DNA of 64,000 bases, from assembly GCA_028724265.1 (NCBI GenBank), contig JAQYDG010000005.1:303196-367195 (forward strand), written 5' to 3'. Position numbers and translations under genes: made by a program. The notes under the pieces were generated by a model. That model was not told the origin of the DNA. It ran no database searches and saw only the letters and a list, made by a program, of their open reading frames with translations. Positions 1 through 9,200 of this stretch are shown here, piece by piece. Each line of letters begins with the position of its first letter. Within the stretch, counting starts at the first letter, position 1. The DNA is from Actinomycetaceae bacterium (GTDB lineage Bacteria > Actinomycetota > Actinomycetes > Actinomycetales > Actinomycetaceae).

Positions 1-1
1 T

Positions 2-1897
2 GTTGTCGGTTCGGAGATTGAGGCCCTGACGCTTGAATTCGCGTGGATCAACGAGTTCGAGCCTCCTTTCAACGTCGTGTTTCGTGACGATAAGAGCTAT
101 CCCTACCTGGCTGTCTCAGTGGGGGAGGATGTTCCCCGTGTGTGGATCACGCGAGGAAAGCACCGTAAAGGAGTTCGCTATTTCGGACCGTATACCAAAG
201 TATGGGCGATTAAGGAAACCCTGGAGCAATTGCGCACTGCGTTCCCCGTCCGTACCTGTACTGCCGGCGTCTATGCGGATGCGCAGAGGTCCCAGCGTCC
301 TTGCCTGCTTGGCTATATAGGCAAGTGCTCAGCACCGTGCGTCGGCCGTATTACTCACGAGGAGCATCGGGCGATGATCGATTCTCTCCTCGAGTTTATG
401 GATGGCGATGCGTCACGCATTATTGCGAAAAAAAAGAAGGAGATGCTCGCCGCGTCTCAGGAAGAACGGTACGAAGATGCAGCAAAGCTGCGCGATGAGA
501 TTTCTGCACTCACCACGATTAATGAACGCAACGTCGTGGCCTTCGAATCGGATGTGAATGCCGACATTTTCGGTCTCGAAGCCGACGAAATCGAGGCGTC
601 TGTCCAAGTGTTTTATGTGCGTGGAGGCAGAATCCGCGGCCAGCGCGGATGGATTAGTGAGGAAGTCGCAGGAATGAACAGCGCGCAGATCCTCACTCAG
701 CTGCTGATGCAGGTGTACGGCGACTCATCCTACGACGATGCGCGCGAGCTGCTTGGGCACCGGGAGGAATCCACCTCCATTGACGATAGACGGCATGTAC
801 CGGTGACTGCGATTCCTTCTGAAATTTGGCTCCCCACACTCCCGGAAAATGTTGACGAGATTGAACAGTGGATTTCCCAACGCCGAGGCGGCGCCGTCCA
901 CATCAAATCCCCCGAACGCGGAGCGAAGGCACAACTGACGGATACGGTTCACAAAAATGCTGTGCAGGCGCTTGAGCGCCACAAACTCGCGCGGGTCAAC
1001 GACCTCACGGTTCGATCGCAGGCTTTGGAAGAGCTGCAGGAACAACTTGAGCTTCCTCGCGCACCGCTGCGTATCGAGTGCTACGACATCTCCCATATGC
1101 AGGGCAAACAGCAGGTTGCGTCCATGGTGGTCTTTGAAGATGGCGCGCCAAAGAAATCCGATTACCGTCATTTCATTATTCGCGGTCCGAACGGCGAAGG
1201 CGGAATAGATGATACTGCGGCAATGGACGAAGTGTTGCATCGCAGGCTCTCACGTTTGACGCAGGGGGCACATGCGTCGGATGCCGGAGCGGAAGAGGAC
1301 GATGCTTATCGTGGCCTCGTGGAGCGTTCGACATCGGCTGATCGGCTAGCTGAAGAATACGATGCGCCGGATCCCGTGACGGATGAGGGAAACCATGTGG
1401 TTGACTCGCAGGCGCGTCGCTTCGCGTATAAGCCCGATCTTCTTGTGGTGGACGGTGGCTTGCCCCAGGTCAATGCTGCACAGCGTGTAGTCGACGAGTT
1501 GCATGCGGATGTTCGCATTGTCGGCCTTGCCAAGCGTTTGGAGGAAGTGTGGATACCCGGCGAGGAGTTTCCCGTCATTTTTCCCAGGAACTCAGCCGCA
1601 TTGCGGCTGTTGCAGTATGTGAGGGATGAGTCTCACCGTTTTGCGATTACCTTCCATCGCAAGCGCAGATCGCAGGCGATGACGCGTTCAGCTTTGGATA
1701 ACGTTCCTGGGCTAGGGCCCGCCAAACAAAAGGCGCTGCTGAAATCCTTTGGATCACTGGCAAAAATCCGGGAGGCTTCGCCACGTGAGTTGCAAACAGT
1801 TCCCGGTATTGGCCCTGCGCTTGCAGCCGTGATTGACAAAACGCTTCATCACCGGGATGATGCAGATGCTCAGGAGGCGCCGAACTCGCTCACATAG
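2..1897 (+). CDS. uvrC: UvrABC excinuclease subunit C, 5'-truncated by the window edge
   Basis: UvrC makes the two incisions around a lesion in nucleotide excision repair. The reading frame is open from base 2, so 631 codons are visible and roughly the first 60 residues lie upstream. The visible N-terminus (EIEALTLEFAWINEFEPPFN) is the second half of the GIY-YIG nuclease domain. A UVR motif for UvrB contact follows (KKKKEMLAASQEERYEDAAKLR in part). The C-terminal endonuclease domain begins around IECYDISHMQG and contains LLVVDGG. Tandem helix-hairpin-helix motifs (NVPGLGPAKQKALLKSFGS and VPGIGPA) close the protein. It heads the conserved uvrC-rapZ-whiA row. The GTG at 77 is internal and is not the start. 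Confidence 0.97.
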   Translation, partial: VVGSEIEALTLEFAWINEFEPPFNVVFRDDKSYPYLAVSVGEDVPRVWITRGKHRKGVRYFGPYTKVWAIKETLEQLRTAFPVRTCTAGVYADAQRSQRPCLLGYIGKCSAPCVGRITHEEHRAMIDSLLEFMDGDASRIIAKKKKEMLAASQEERYEDAAKLRDEISALTTINERNVVAFESDVNADIFGLEADEIEASVQVFYVRGGRIRGQRGWISEEVAGMNSAQILTQLLMQVYGDSSYDDARELLGHREESTSIDDRRHVPVTAIPSEIWLPTLPENVDEIEQWISQRRGGAVHIKSPERGAKAQLTDTVHKNAVQALERHKLARVNDLTVRSQALEELQEQLELPRAPLRIECYDISHMQGKQQVASMVVFEDGAPKKSDYRHFIIRGPNGEGGIDDTAAMDEVLHRRLSRLTQGAHASDAGAEEDDAYRGLVERSTSADRLAEEYDAPDPVTDEGNHVVDSQARRFAYKPDLLVVDGGLPQVNAAQRVVDELHADVRIVGLAKRLEEVWIPGEEFPVIFPRNSAALRLLQYVRDESHRFAITFHRKRRSQAMTRSALDNVPGLGPAKQKALLKSFGSLAKIREASPRELQTVPGIGPALAAVIDKTLHHRDDADAQEAPNSLT

Positions 1898-2005
1898 GGG
1901 AGTCGAGCGCTCACACAGCTGTTTCGTCATGTGTTTCGTCAATCGCAAGAGAAGGCTTGATGCTCATGACGCAACAGCGGCTGTGTGCCCAGCTCCCAGC
2001 CGTGG

Positions 2006-2011
2006 CACAAT
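2006..2011 (+). promoter_or_regulatory. possible -10 element for leaderless rapZ
   Basis: CACAAT, preceded by TGG as in an extended -10, lies 6 bases before the ATG at 2018, and no Shine-Dalgarno sequence precedes that ATG. The spacing fits a transcript starting at the ATG itself, which is common in actinobacteria. The first base deviates from TANNNT, so this is tentative. Confidence 0.35.
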
Positions 2012-2017
2012 AGCCAT

Positions 2018-2950
2018 ATGGACATCAACGATACCGGGCTGATTCCTCTGGGGATCGCTGCAGCTGACGAAGAAGCCTCCCTTCCTGAAAACCACGCTCC
2101 GGAAGTCCTTGTGATTACAGGCATGAGCGGCGCTGGGCGTACGCGCGCAGGTATTACCTTGGAGGATCTCGGTTGGTACGTCGTTGATAATATTCCTCCG
2201 CGCCTGCTGCGCTCTTTGACCGGTTTAATGACCTCCGGGAGTAGCGTAACGAGGCTCGCTGTGATCGTCGATGTGCGTGGCAGGAGTTATTTCTCCGAGC
2301 TGATCTCGTCTCTGAGTGAGCTAACCCAGACGGGTGTTGCGTATCGCATTATGTTTCTCGACTGTAGCGACGACGAACTTGTGCGTCGATATGAGAACGT
2401 CCGCCGCCCGCATCCTTTGCAAGGTGACGGGCCGCTGCTCGTCGGTATTCAACGAGAGAGAGAATTGCTCTCCGTCCTCAAAGAACGCGCCGATATCGTC
2501 ATTGATACAACCACGTATTCCGTTCACGATCTGTCGCGCAAGGTTCGTGCCTATTTGGGAAATGCCACAGAAGGCGATCCGCAGTTGACGGTGATGAGCT
2601 TTGGTTTTAAATATGGAATACCGATTGACGCGGACAATGTGGCAGATGTGAGGTTCTTGCCCAATCCCTATTGGATTAGTGAACTTCGGCACCTGACGGG
2701 GCACGACAAAGCTGTTGCGGACTTTGTGTTGAGCCAGAAAGGGGCGCGGGAATTTGTGGATCGCTATGCGCAGATGATGGCGGACGTGATGGCGGGTTTC
2801 GCCCATGAACTCAAGCCGAGCGTCACGATTGCGATCGGATGCACGGGAGGTAAACACCGGTCCGTGGCAATCGCGGAGGCGCTGAGCGAAAGACTGCGTG
2901 AGCTCGGGCATCCAGCTCGGACTGTGCATCGTGATTTAGGCCGCGAATAG
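2018..2950 (+). CDS. rapZ: RapZ-family nucleotide-binding protein
   Basis: RapZ/YvcJ-family P-loop protein of 310 aa. In enterobacteria RapZ controls GlmS through small RNAs; in actinobacteria the role is not settled. The nucleotide-binding loop GMSGAGRT is at residues 35-42, with arginine where many homologues have lysine, which is usual for actinobacterial members. LEDLGWYVVDNIPP follows. The C-terminal domain carries GCTGGKHRSVAI. I chose the ATG at 2018 over an upstream in-frame GTG at 1985 because a -10-like element sits just ahead of it and the extra residues look non-conserved. Only 52 bases separate the stop from whiA; the yvcK gene that usually lies between them is absent. Confidence 0.93.
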   Translation: MDINDTGLIPLGIAAADEEASLPENHAPEVLVITGMSGAGRTRAGITLEDLGWYVVDNIPPRLLRSLTGLMTSGSSVTRLAVIVDVRGRSYFSELISSLSELTQTGVAYRIMFLDCSDDELVRRYENVRRPHPLQGDGPLLVGIQRERELLSVLKERADIVIDTTTYSVHDLSRKVRAYLGNATEGDPQLTVMSFGFKYGIPIDADNVADVRFLPNPYWISELRHLTGHDKAVADFVLSQKGAREFVDRYAQMMADVMAGFAHELKPSVTIAIGCTGGKHRSVAIAEALSERLRELGHPARTVHRDLGRE

Positions 2951-3002
2951 CGCTTTCGTATGTTGTTCCTCAGCGATCTGGCAGTGAATAAAAGAGGTAC
3001 AA

Positions 3003-4001
3003 ATGGCAGCACTCACCAGTCAGGTGAAAGATGAACTCGCGATGATTGAGCCGCGCATGACGTCATCGCTGATCGCAGAAGTGTCCACAATGTTTCGTTT
3101 TGCAGGCGGCCTAGAAATTCAGGGTGGGAGGATCAATCTTCAAGCTGAGTTAGCGCATGCTGGAAGTGCTCGGCACTTATTCGACATGGTCACGCGGCTG
3201 TTTCATCGGGAACCTGAACTGCTCACCGTATCGTCTGTGCTGACGAAGGGCGCGAATCACTATGTGGTCAGAATTGTTCATGACGGCGAACATGCGGCTC
3301 GGCGGATTTTCCTTCTCGATGCCCATCATCGCCCCATACGTGGACTCGCGCCGGCCATTGTCGGCGGATCGAAAGCCGATGCGGCTGCAGCATGGCGTGG
3401 AGCATTTTTAGCGCGGGGCTCGCTGATGGAACCGGGGAGGAATTCCGGACTCGACGTACGTGCCCCGTCGATGGAGGCCGCATACGCCCTCGGAGGTATG
3501 GCTCGTCGAATGAACATTGCCTATCGAACTCGCCAGGTGAAGGGATCTTACAGGATAGATATTCGCGAATCCGACGCAGTGACGGATCTTTTGGCACGCA
3601 TGGGTGCACACAAGTCGTTGTTGGCATTCGAGCAGTTGCGTGTTGTGCGTGACGTGAATAGCTCGGTCAACCGACTGGCGAATTTCGACGATGCAAATTT
3701 GCGCAGATCAGCCAATGCAGCTGTTGTCGCTGTGATGCGGGCACAGCGCGCCTTCGATATTCTCGGTGAGGACGTACCCGATCATTTACGCGAAGCCGGT
3801 GAAGCACGTATCGCGCATCCAGAGGATACACTCGGTGTTCTCGGTCAGAGGCTTCATCCTCCGATTTCTAAAGACGCTGTTGCCGGAAGGCTGCGTCGCC
3901 TCTACTCCCTGGCTGATAAGCGTGCAGCTGAACGCGGGATTCCACCGACGTCTGACGTCCCAGATGGTGGTGCTCCTGGCCATGCGTCGGCTCACGCATA
4001 G
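3003..4001 (+). CDS. whiA: WhiA DNA-binding regulator
   Basis: WhiA is a DNA-binding protein conserved in Gram-positive bacteria. It activates sporulation-specific division genes in Streptomyces and affects division in non-sporulating species. The 332-aa length fits the family. The N-terminal half has the homing-endonuclease-like fold (AWRGAFLARGSLMEPG; YALGGMARRMN). The C-terminal helix-turn-helix region runs from about NRLANFDDANLRRSANAA through HLREAGEARIAHPEDTLGVLG. An AGAGG sequence lies 8 bases ahead of the ATG. No sporulation genes are in the window, so a division role is the likelier inference. Confidence 0.95.
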   Translation: MAALTSQVKDELAMIEPRMTSSLIAEVSTMFRFAGGLEIQGGRINLQAELAHAGSARHLFDMVTRLFHREPELLTVSSVLTKGANHYVVRIVHDGEHAARRIFLLDAHHRPIRGLAPAIVGGSKADAAAAWRGAFLARGSLMEPGRNSGLDVRAPSMEAAYALGGMARRMNIAYRTRQVKGSYRIDIRESDAVTDLLARMGAHKSLLAFEQLRVVRDVNSSVNRLANFDDANLRRSANAAVVAVMRAQRAFDILGEDVPDHLREAGEARIAHPEDTLGVLGQRLHPPISKDAVAGRLRRLYSLADKRAAERGIPPTSDVPDGGAPGHASAHA

Positions 4002-4092
4002 CGGCTCACTCTCAGCAATGGCGGGGTGGACGTCAATTGTACCGCAGCGCCATCTCAGGCCTCTTTGCGTGGCAAAGCTTCGGGCAGAAACG

Positions 4093-4098
4093 TAGAAT
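4093..4098 (+). promoter_or_regulatory. candidate -10 box for pgk
   Basis: TAGAAT lies 35 bases ahead of the pgk ATG in the 132-base gap after whiA. It matches TANNNT well, but I see no clear -35 at the right distance. A separate pgk-tpiA promoter makes sense here because gap, which normally precedes pgk, is missing. Confidence 0.3.
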
Positions 4099-4133
4099 TA
4101 AGGCGGGTAAACACCAAGAGAAAGGACGTCCGA

Positions 4134-5330
4134 ATGCGGACAATAGAAGATCTCGGAAACCTTGAAGGCAAGACGGTTCTGGTACGTTCTGACTTCAACG
4201 TACCCCTTGATGATCAGCGGGTGATTACTGATGATGGGCGTATTCGTGCGGCTCTGCCCACGCTGAATAAACTCATCAACGCGAATGCAAAAGTTGTGGT
4301 GATGGCTCATCTAGGGCGTCCGAAAGGCCAAGTGAAGCCCGAATTTTCGCTCGCGCCCGTTGCAGATCGGCTCTCTGAGTTGCTCAATCGTCCAGTGCGG
4401 CTCGCCTCGGATACCATCGGTGAGGATGCTCATCGTGCAATTGCGGCAATGTCCAACGGCGACGTCGTTCTGCTCGAAAATGTGCGTTTCGATAAGCGAG
4501 AAGATTCGAAAGATGACGCACAGCGTGCAGAGCTTGCTGCAGAATACGCCAAACTCGCTGATGCGTTTGTTTCCGACGGTTTTGGTGTGGTACACCGCAA
4601 GCAGGCATCCGTGTACGATGTCGCTCAGCTTCTTCCGTCGGCAGCGGGCGACCTTGTTTTCAAAGAAATCGATTCGCTTTCCAAGGCAACGAAGAATCCA
4701 GCACGGCCATATACCGTGGTTTTGGGTGGATCCAAGGTCTCGGACAAGCTTGGCGTCATCGATAACCTGCTTGGTAAAGCCGATCGCCTTTTGATTGGCG
4801 GTGGAATGGGCTATACCTTCTTGAAGGCACAAGGATACGAAGTTGGCCATTCTTTGCTTGAAGAAGATCAAATCGATGCCGTAAAGAACTACATGAAGCG
4901 CGCACAGGAGACCGGCGTTGAGCTGCTGCTCCCTGTTGACGTGGTGATTGCGGATAAGTTTGCACCAGATGCTCAGCGCAAAGTGGTAAGTGCTACAGAA
5001 ATTCCTGCGGATTGGGAAGCTCTGGATATTGGTCCGAAGACGGCTGAGCTTTATGCCCAGAAGATTGCGGACTCTGAGACCGTAGCATGGAACGGCCCAA
5101 TGGGCGTATTCGAATTCGAGGCATTTGCCGAAGGGACGAAGGCGATTGCACAGGCGATGCAGGATGCCCATGGGTTCACCATTGTCGGCGGTGGCGATTC
5201 TGCTTCTGCTGTTCGTAATCTTGGTTTTGACGAATCCAAGTTTGGTCATATCTCCACTGGTGGTGGTGCATCGCTGGAGTTCCTGGAAGGGAAGACTCTC
5301 CCCGGAATTGCAGTATTGGGGGATGAATAG
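4134..5330 (+). CDS. pgk: phosphoglycerate kinase
   Basis: Transfers phosphate from 1,3-bisphosphoglycerate to ADP in glycolysis, and runs in reverse in gluconeogenesis. The protein is 398 aa. Family motifs are visible: [33 protein letters not shown], the actinobacterial form [23 protein letters not shown] and GPMGVFE, ending with GGGDSAS and [13 protein letters not shown]. The start is the ATG preceded by AAAGGACG; an in-frame extension to 4026 has no support. tpiA starts 1 base after the stop, so the two are co-transcribed. The gap gene that usually sits upstream is not here. Confidence 0.98.
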   Translation: MRTIEDLGNLEGKTVLVRSDFNVPLDDQRVITDDGRIRAALPTLNKLINANAKVVVMAHLGRPKGQVKPEFSLAPVADRLSELLNRPVRLASDTIGEDAHRAIAAMSNGDVVLLENVRFDKREDSKDDAQRAELAAEYAKLADAFVSDGFGVVHRKQASVYDVAQLLPSAAGDLVFKEIDSLSKATKNPARPYTVVLGGSKVSDKLGVIDNLLGKADRLLIGGGMGYTFLKAQGYEVGHSLLEEDQIDAVKNYMKRAQETGVELLLPVDVVIADKFAPDAQRKVVSATEIPADWEALDIGPKTAELYAQKIADSETVAWNGPMGVFEFEAFAEGTKAIAQAMQDAHGFTIVGGGDSASAVRNLGFDESKFGHISTGGGASLEFLEGKTLPGIAVLGDE

Positions 5331-5331
5331 T

Positions 5332-6108
5332 ATGGCACGAACACCGCTCATGGCCGGCAATTGGAAGATGAACTTGGATCATCTGGAAGCAAATCAATTG
5401 ATCCAGAAGCTCAGCTTCACTCTTGCCGATGCCGGTTATGACCCGAGTCAGTCGGAGGCCGTTGTCATTCCGCCATTCACTGACATTCGCACAGTGCAAA
5501 CCGCGATTGATGCCGATAGTGTTCCGCTCAAATACGGAGCTCAGAACGTTTCGACGCACGACAATGGCGCCTTTACGGGGGATATTTCCACGGCGATGCT
5601 CGTGAAGCTGGGTTGTTCCTATGTGGTCGTCGGCCATTCGGAGCGACGCGAATATCATGGTGAGACCAACGAAATCGTTGGCGAGAAGGCCAAGAAGGTT
5701 CTCGATGCAGGCATGGTTCCTATTATGTGCTGCGGAGAGGCTCTGGATATCCGCAAAGAAGGAACGCACGTCGATTTTGTTCTTGGGCAGATCAGCCAGA
5801 TGCTGGCGCCTCTAAGCGCGCAACAGGTAGCTCAATCTGTGATCGCGTACGAGCCTATCTGGGCTATTGGTACTGGCGAGGTTGCAACACCCGCCGATGC
5901 TCAGGAAGTGTGCGGTGCAATCAGGCGTCATGTGGCGGAGCTTTTCGATCAGACGACAGCCGATGCCGTGCGTATCCAGTACGGAGGGTCGGTGAAAGCG
6001 TCGAATGTCCGCGATATCATGGCGCAGCCTGATGTTGACGGCGCTCTTGTTGGCGGTGCAAGTCTCAAGCCCGAGGAATTTGCAAAGATCATCATGTTCT
6101 ATGCATAA
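5332..6108 (+). CDS. tpiA: triosephosphate isomerase
   Basis: Interconverts dihydroxyacetone phosphate and glyceraldehyde-3-phosphate. The protein is 258 aa with NWKMN near the N-terminus (substrate lysine), [12 protein letters not shown] (electrophilic histidine), [11 protein letters not shown] (catalytic glutamate) and the phosphate-binding [11 protein letters not shown] and GALVGGASL. The start ATG lies 1 base past the pgk stop, with GGGGGATG at the end of pgk serving as ribosome-binding site. A strong intrinsic terminator follows. In corynebacteria ppc lies directly downstream; here there is none. Confidence 0.98.
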   Translation: MARTPLMAGNWKMNLDHLEANQLIQKLSFTLADAGYDPSQSEAVVIPPFTDIRTVQTAIDADSVPLKYGAQNVSTHDNGAFTGDISTAMLVKLGCSYVVVGHSERREYHGETNEIVGEKAKKVLDAGMVPIMCCGEALDIRKEGTHVDFVLGQISQMLAPLSAQQVAQSVIAYEPIWAIGTGEVATPADAQEVCGAIRRHVAELFDQTTADAVRIQYGGSVKASNVRDIMAQPDVDGALVGGASLKPEEFAKIIMFYA

Positions 6109-6202
6109 ACCGCCGAGAGCTAGGCACTGTGTGCGCTGGTAAAGGCATGTTGAGTACTGGAGTGTATATCTGAGATATATCACAACCCGAATGCTCCAGC
6201 GG

Positions 6203-6244
6203 TTGGGGACAGAAGCAATATGTTCTTTCTGTCCCCAATTTTTT
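6203..6244 (+). terminator. intrinsic terminator after pgk-tpiA
   Basis: A perfect 12-bp stem, TTGGGGACAGAA (6203-6214) with TTCTGTCCCCAA (6227-6238), encloses a 12-base loop and is followed by TTTTTT. This ends the pgk-tpiA transcript before secG. Confidence 0.93.
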
Positions 6245-6391
6245 GTATCATACACATGCATTTCGCTGCGCATGATAGCGTGACATAGTACGTAGGTGCG
6301 AACAGACGTCGGCATGACCAAGTGGAGGAGACGTCAGACTTTTTCCGCTAGCATTGAGTAGCTATGAGAGTTGTCGATCGGAGAGATCAAC

Positions 6392-6634
6392 GTGGGTGTT
6401 TTACAAGTTGTATGTGAAGTGATTCTCGTTCTGACGAGTATATTGTTGGTTGCCTCTATCTTGCTGCACAAAGGAAAGGGTGGGGGAATTTCCGACATGT
6501 TTGGCGGCGGAATCTCAACGTCGATGCGCTCCAGCGGTGTTGCAGAACGGAACCTCAATATCATTACGGTCGTCGTGGCATTGATCTGGCTGGCTGCAGT
6601 GGTTGTGCTTGGTCTGCTCGTGAAGTTCGCCTAG
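6392..6634 (+). CDS. secG: SecG preprotein translocase subunit
   Basis: Small membrane subunit of the SecYEG channel, 80 aa, with two transmembrane helices (about residues 3-25 and 55-78) and the family signature LLHKGKGGGISDMFGGG between them. I chose the GTG at 6392 because GGAGAG ends 6 bases upstream and the product then has normal SecG length. An in-frame TTG at 6371 would add seven unsupported residues. secG next to tpiA is the usual actinobacterial order, but pgl, opcA and zwf, which commonly separate it from tal, are missing. Confidence 0.93.
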   Translation: MGVLQVVCEVILVLTSILLVASILLHKGKGGGISDMFGGGISTSMRSSGVAERNLNIITVVVALIWLAAVVVLGLLVKFA

Positions 6635-6669
6635 TAACCCATTTATTTGCTAGTAACCCATTATTTGAG
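6632..6669 (+). repeat. imperfect 19-base tandem duplication at the secG stop
   Basis: TAGTAACCCATTTATTTGC, starting at the secG stop codon, is followed at once by TAGTAACCCATTATTTGAG. The second copy lies just ahead of the ribosome-binding site of the next gene. It is probably a slippage duplication; no function is evident. Confidence 0.75.
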
Positions 6670-6682
6670 GGAAGGAAAAACA

Positions 6683-7750
6683 ATGGCTGACGATAATCCT
6701 CAAGTGTTTCCTCCTAGCGTGCCAGAGCCACCTCATATGCCAGGAGGTATGCAAAATACCGGCGCCGCTAGCGAGAATCAGAATTCAGCGCCGCAGCATC
6801 AGTCCACGCCAGCCCAACCCGAGGGTGCCGCTGTGCCTCCGCAAATGCCGGGTGGTTCACACACTGAACAACCACAGTGGCCGAACAGCGGCTATGCGCA
6901 GCAGCCAGCAGCTCAATATACGGGTGCACAGTATCAGCAATACGCGGCTCAGACTGGGCCAATCCCACAGGCTGGATCGATCCCACAAACATACGGATCT
7001 GGGTATCCCGCTCAGCCAGCACAACCTTCGCCGTTTGTTCTTCATCTCAAGAATATGTGGGGAGTTGTTTCTGATACGTGGCACAATCGAGTGACCACGG
7101 CAATCGGGCGTGCTCAACGGATCCCCTGGTACATGACGTTGATCCCCATTTTCCTGGTGTCTCTGTTCGAGATGCTCTGCAGCGGGAGATTTATTGCAGA
7201 AAACATCAAGGTGGTGGTCAATGCAGTCGTCGACGTCATCCCATTTGCCGGAACTATGCTGAGGCATCAAGCGTTTGCTGCTCCGTATTTTGCTTTCAGT
7301 GCTAGCGAATTTTTCCTGGGTGTGCTGCTTGTTTTTATCTTCAACACTGGGTTGTTCTTTCTGTGGTCGGCATTCGTTCAAGCCACGTTCAGAACACGCA
7401 AGGTTCCCGTCTCGTTCACGCAGGCAGCGTCGATCTCCGGGTTTGAGTGGGTATATGGTTCTCTGATTACTGCTGCTGCATTCGTGCTGATGCTCATTCC
7501 AGGTGGGGCATTGATGACGATTGTGATCTTTGTTGCCGCAAGTATTGGGATGGGCGTGACGATTCTGTCGTATTTCATGACGTACTTCTCGATCACGAAA
7601 GCAGCCCCTTCCTCTTCCTCGTATGCCCGCCCATATATTCTCTTCGTGATCCTGCGCCAGTTGATTGCATTATTTGTCGTTGCACTCTACTTCTACATTC
7701 GTTTTCAGGGCATGATTGACTCGGTGACGAACGTGACGTCGCTGATGTAG
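6683..7750 (+). CDS. membrane protein with P/Q-rich cytoplasmic N-terminus, family unrecognised
   Basis: 355 aa; I do not recognise the family. Residues 1 to about 115 are rich in Pro, Gln, Ala, Gly and Tyr (MPGGMQ, QMPGGSHTEQPQWP, AAQYTGAQYQQYAAQ) and should be disordered. The rest is a membrane domain with about five hydrophobic segments, starting near WYMTLIPIFLVSLFEML and ending near LIALFVVALYFYIRF, with a glycine-rich hydrophobic stretch (LIPGGALMTIVIFVAASIGMG) in the middle. There are no catalytic motifs. The ATG at 6683 has GGGAAGGAAAAAC ahead of it. It follows secG by 48 bases and may share its transcript. The architecture resembles actinobacterial envelope proteins that place a proline-rich tail before a multi-pass domain, but function is unknown. 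Confidence 0.85.
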   Translation: MADDNPQVFPPSVPEPPHMPGGMQNTGAASENQNSAPQHQSTPAQPEGAAVPPQMPGGSHTEQPQWPNSGYAQQPAAQYTGAQYQQYAAQTGPIPQAGSIPQTYGSGYPAQPAQPSPFVLHLKNMWGVVSDTWHNRVTTAIGRAQRIPWYMTLIPIFLVSLFEMLCSGRFIAENIKVVVNAVVDVIPFAGTMLRHQAFAAPYFAFSASEFFLGVLLVFIFNTGLFFLWSAFVQATFRTRKVPVSFTQAASISGFEWVYGSLITAAAFVLMLIPGGALMTIVIFVAASIGMGVTILSYFMTYFSITKAAPSSSSYARPYILFVILRQLIALFVVALYFYIRFQGMIDSVTNVTSLM

Positions 7751-7894
7751 TGATGTAGCGAAGAAGGGACGCAGCTGAGTGAACGTCGTTCTGTCGTCAC
7801 CCGTCTGATATACCGAAGCAATTGAGGTAATAGACGTACACGTGTGACGGATGTGCACAGGCAAGGCACATAAACTCATAAACTCCCATTGCGC

Positions 7895-7938
7895 AGTGTG
7901 GGTGTGGACATCGTTGTGATCGTGTCCACACCCACACT
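7895..7938. terminator. bidirectional terminator-like hairpin
   Basis: A perfect 16-bp inverted repeat, AGTGTGGGTGTGGACA (7895-7910) and its complement (7923-7938), has a 12-base loop. It lies between the convergent membrane-protein gene and tal. No U-tract follows on either strand, so termination is inferred from stem strength and position. Confidence 0.75.
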
Positions 7939-7997
7939 CGTTAAACGCATTCGTCAACGGCATATGCCGAGAATACGAGCTCGCAGTATACAACCCG

Positions 7998-9089
7998 TCA
8001 CTTCATCCGGGATTCCACAGACGTCAGTAGTTCAGCCCATGCGGAGTCAAATTTCTCCACGCCCTCGCGTTCCAGCTGATCCATCACGTCTTCCCAGTCA
8101 ATGCCAGCAGCCTTCAGGTCGGTGAGCGTTTCCTGCGCCTGGGCGATTGCATCAGTGATCGTATCACCGTGCAGGTTGGCGTGATCACGCACAGCAAGCA
8201 GTGTTGCCTCTGGCATCGTATTGACCACAGAGGCAGCGACGAGCTGATCGACATACTGTGTATCTGGATAAGCAGTGTTTTTCACGCCTGTTGACGCCCA
8301 CAGAGGTTTTTGAACGTGGGCACCTGCATCGCCAAGCGTCTGGGCAAAGCGTGAGGAGGATCCAAACATCTCGAGAAAAGCACCATAGACGCGACGCGCA
8401 TTTGCTATGCCCGCGTGTCCCTTCAGATCTTCTCGGCCAAGGTCAGCCAACCGGCGGTCTACTTCTGTATCCACACGGGAGACGAATACTGAGGCCACCG
8501 AAGCTATTGAGGAGATATCCAGACCGGCCTTTTGTGCTTGCTCAAGTCCATCGATATATGCTTGGGCAGCGTCACGGTAGCGGTCGAGACTGAAAATCAA
8601 CGTCGCATTAACGTTGATTCCTACTGCAACAGCGGCGGTGATTGCTGGAATTCCTTCGCGCGTGGCCGGGATTTTAATCATCACATTGGGCTTATTCAGC
8701 GTTTTAAAGAGCAGCTTCGCCTGCTCGATCGTCGCCTCAGTATCATGAGCAAGACGGGGATCAACTTCAATGGACACAAATCCATCAGTGCGATCCGATC
8801 GTTCCCACACGGCGGTAAAGAGGTCGGCAGCGGCTGCAACATCGGACGTCGTCAGATCTTGGATGATATCTGTGACGCTTGCGCCCTGCCCGGCTAGGCG
8901 TTTGATATCTGCGGTGTAATCTTCCGAACCGCGAATTGATGCAGAAAAAATCGACGGATTGGTTGTGACACCACGGACGCCAGCTTCAATCATCTGTTGC
9001 AGCGTTCCCGACGCGATACGTTGGCGAGAAAGATCATCGAGCCACGTGGACACGCCTAGCTCGTGTAGTTCTTCTATTGTATTGGTCAT
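7998..9089 (-). CDS. tal: transaldolase
   Basis: Non-oxidative pentose phosphate enzyme that moves a dihydroxyacetone unit between sedoheptulose-7-P and glyceraldehyde-3-P. The 363-aa length and sequence match the actinobacterial TalB-like type. Landmarks are GVTTNPSIF near residue 40, the Schiff-base lysine in VMIKIPAT (K139), NATLIFS and SVASVFVSRVDTEVD. tkt lies upstream on the same strand, 111 bases away. zwf, opcA and pgl, which form one cluster with tal and tkt in Streptomyces and mycobacteria, do not follow. Confidence 0.97.
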   Translation of the reverse strand: MTNTIEELHELGVSTWLDDLSRQRIASGTLQQMIEAGVRGVTTNPSIFSASIRGSEDYTADIKRLAGQGASVTDIIQDLTTSDVAAAADLFTAVWERSDRTDGFVSIEVDPRLAHDTEATIEQAKLLFKTLNKPNVMIKIPATREGIPAITAAVAVGINVNATLIFSLDRYRDAAQAYIDGLEQAQKAGLDISSIASVASVFVSRVDTEVDRRLADLGREDLKGHAGIANARRVYGAFLEMFGSSSRFAQTLGDAGAHVQKPLWASTGVKNTAYPDTQYVDQLVAASVVNTMPEATLLAVRDHANLHGDTITDAIAQAQETLTDLKAAGIDWEDVMDQLEREGVEKFDSAWAELLTSVESRMK

Positions 9090-9200
9090 CGTTGAACCTT
9101 TCTTCAGTAAGTACTTGTCCAGTCACTAATTATTTCTTCGGTCACCGATTGTTCATGCGCTCAGTTGTATTCACGCGCACTGTGGTATCAATGCGCTCGC

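Noticed and set aside
4311..5360. 349-codon minus-strand frame opposite pgk
   Set aside because: Lies fully over pgk, has no recognisable domain and is a codon-bias shadow. The same applies to long frames opposite the aminotransferase (56811-57860), deaD (55782-56723) and aspS (51859-52767).
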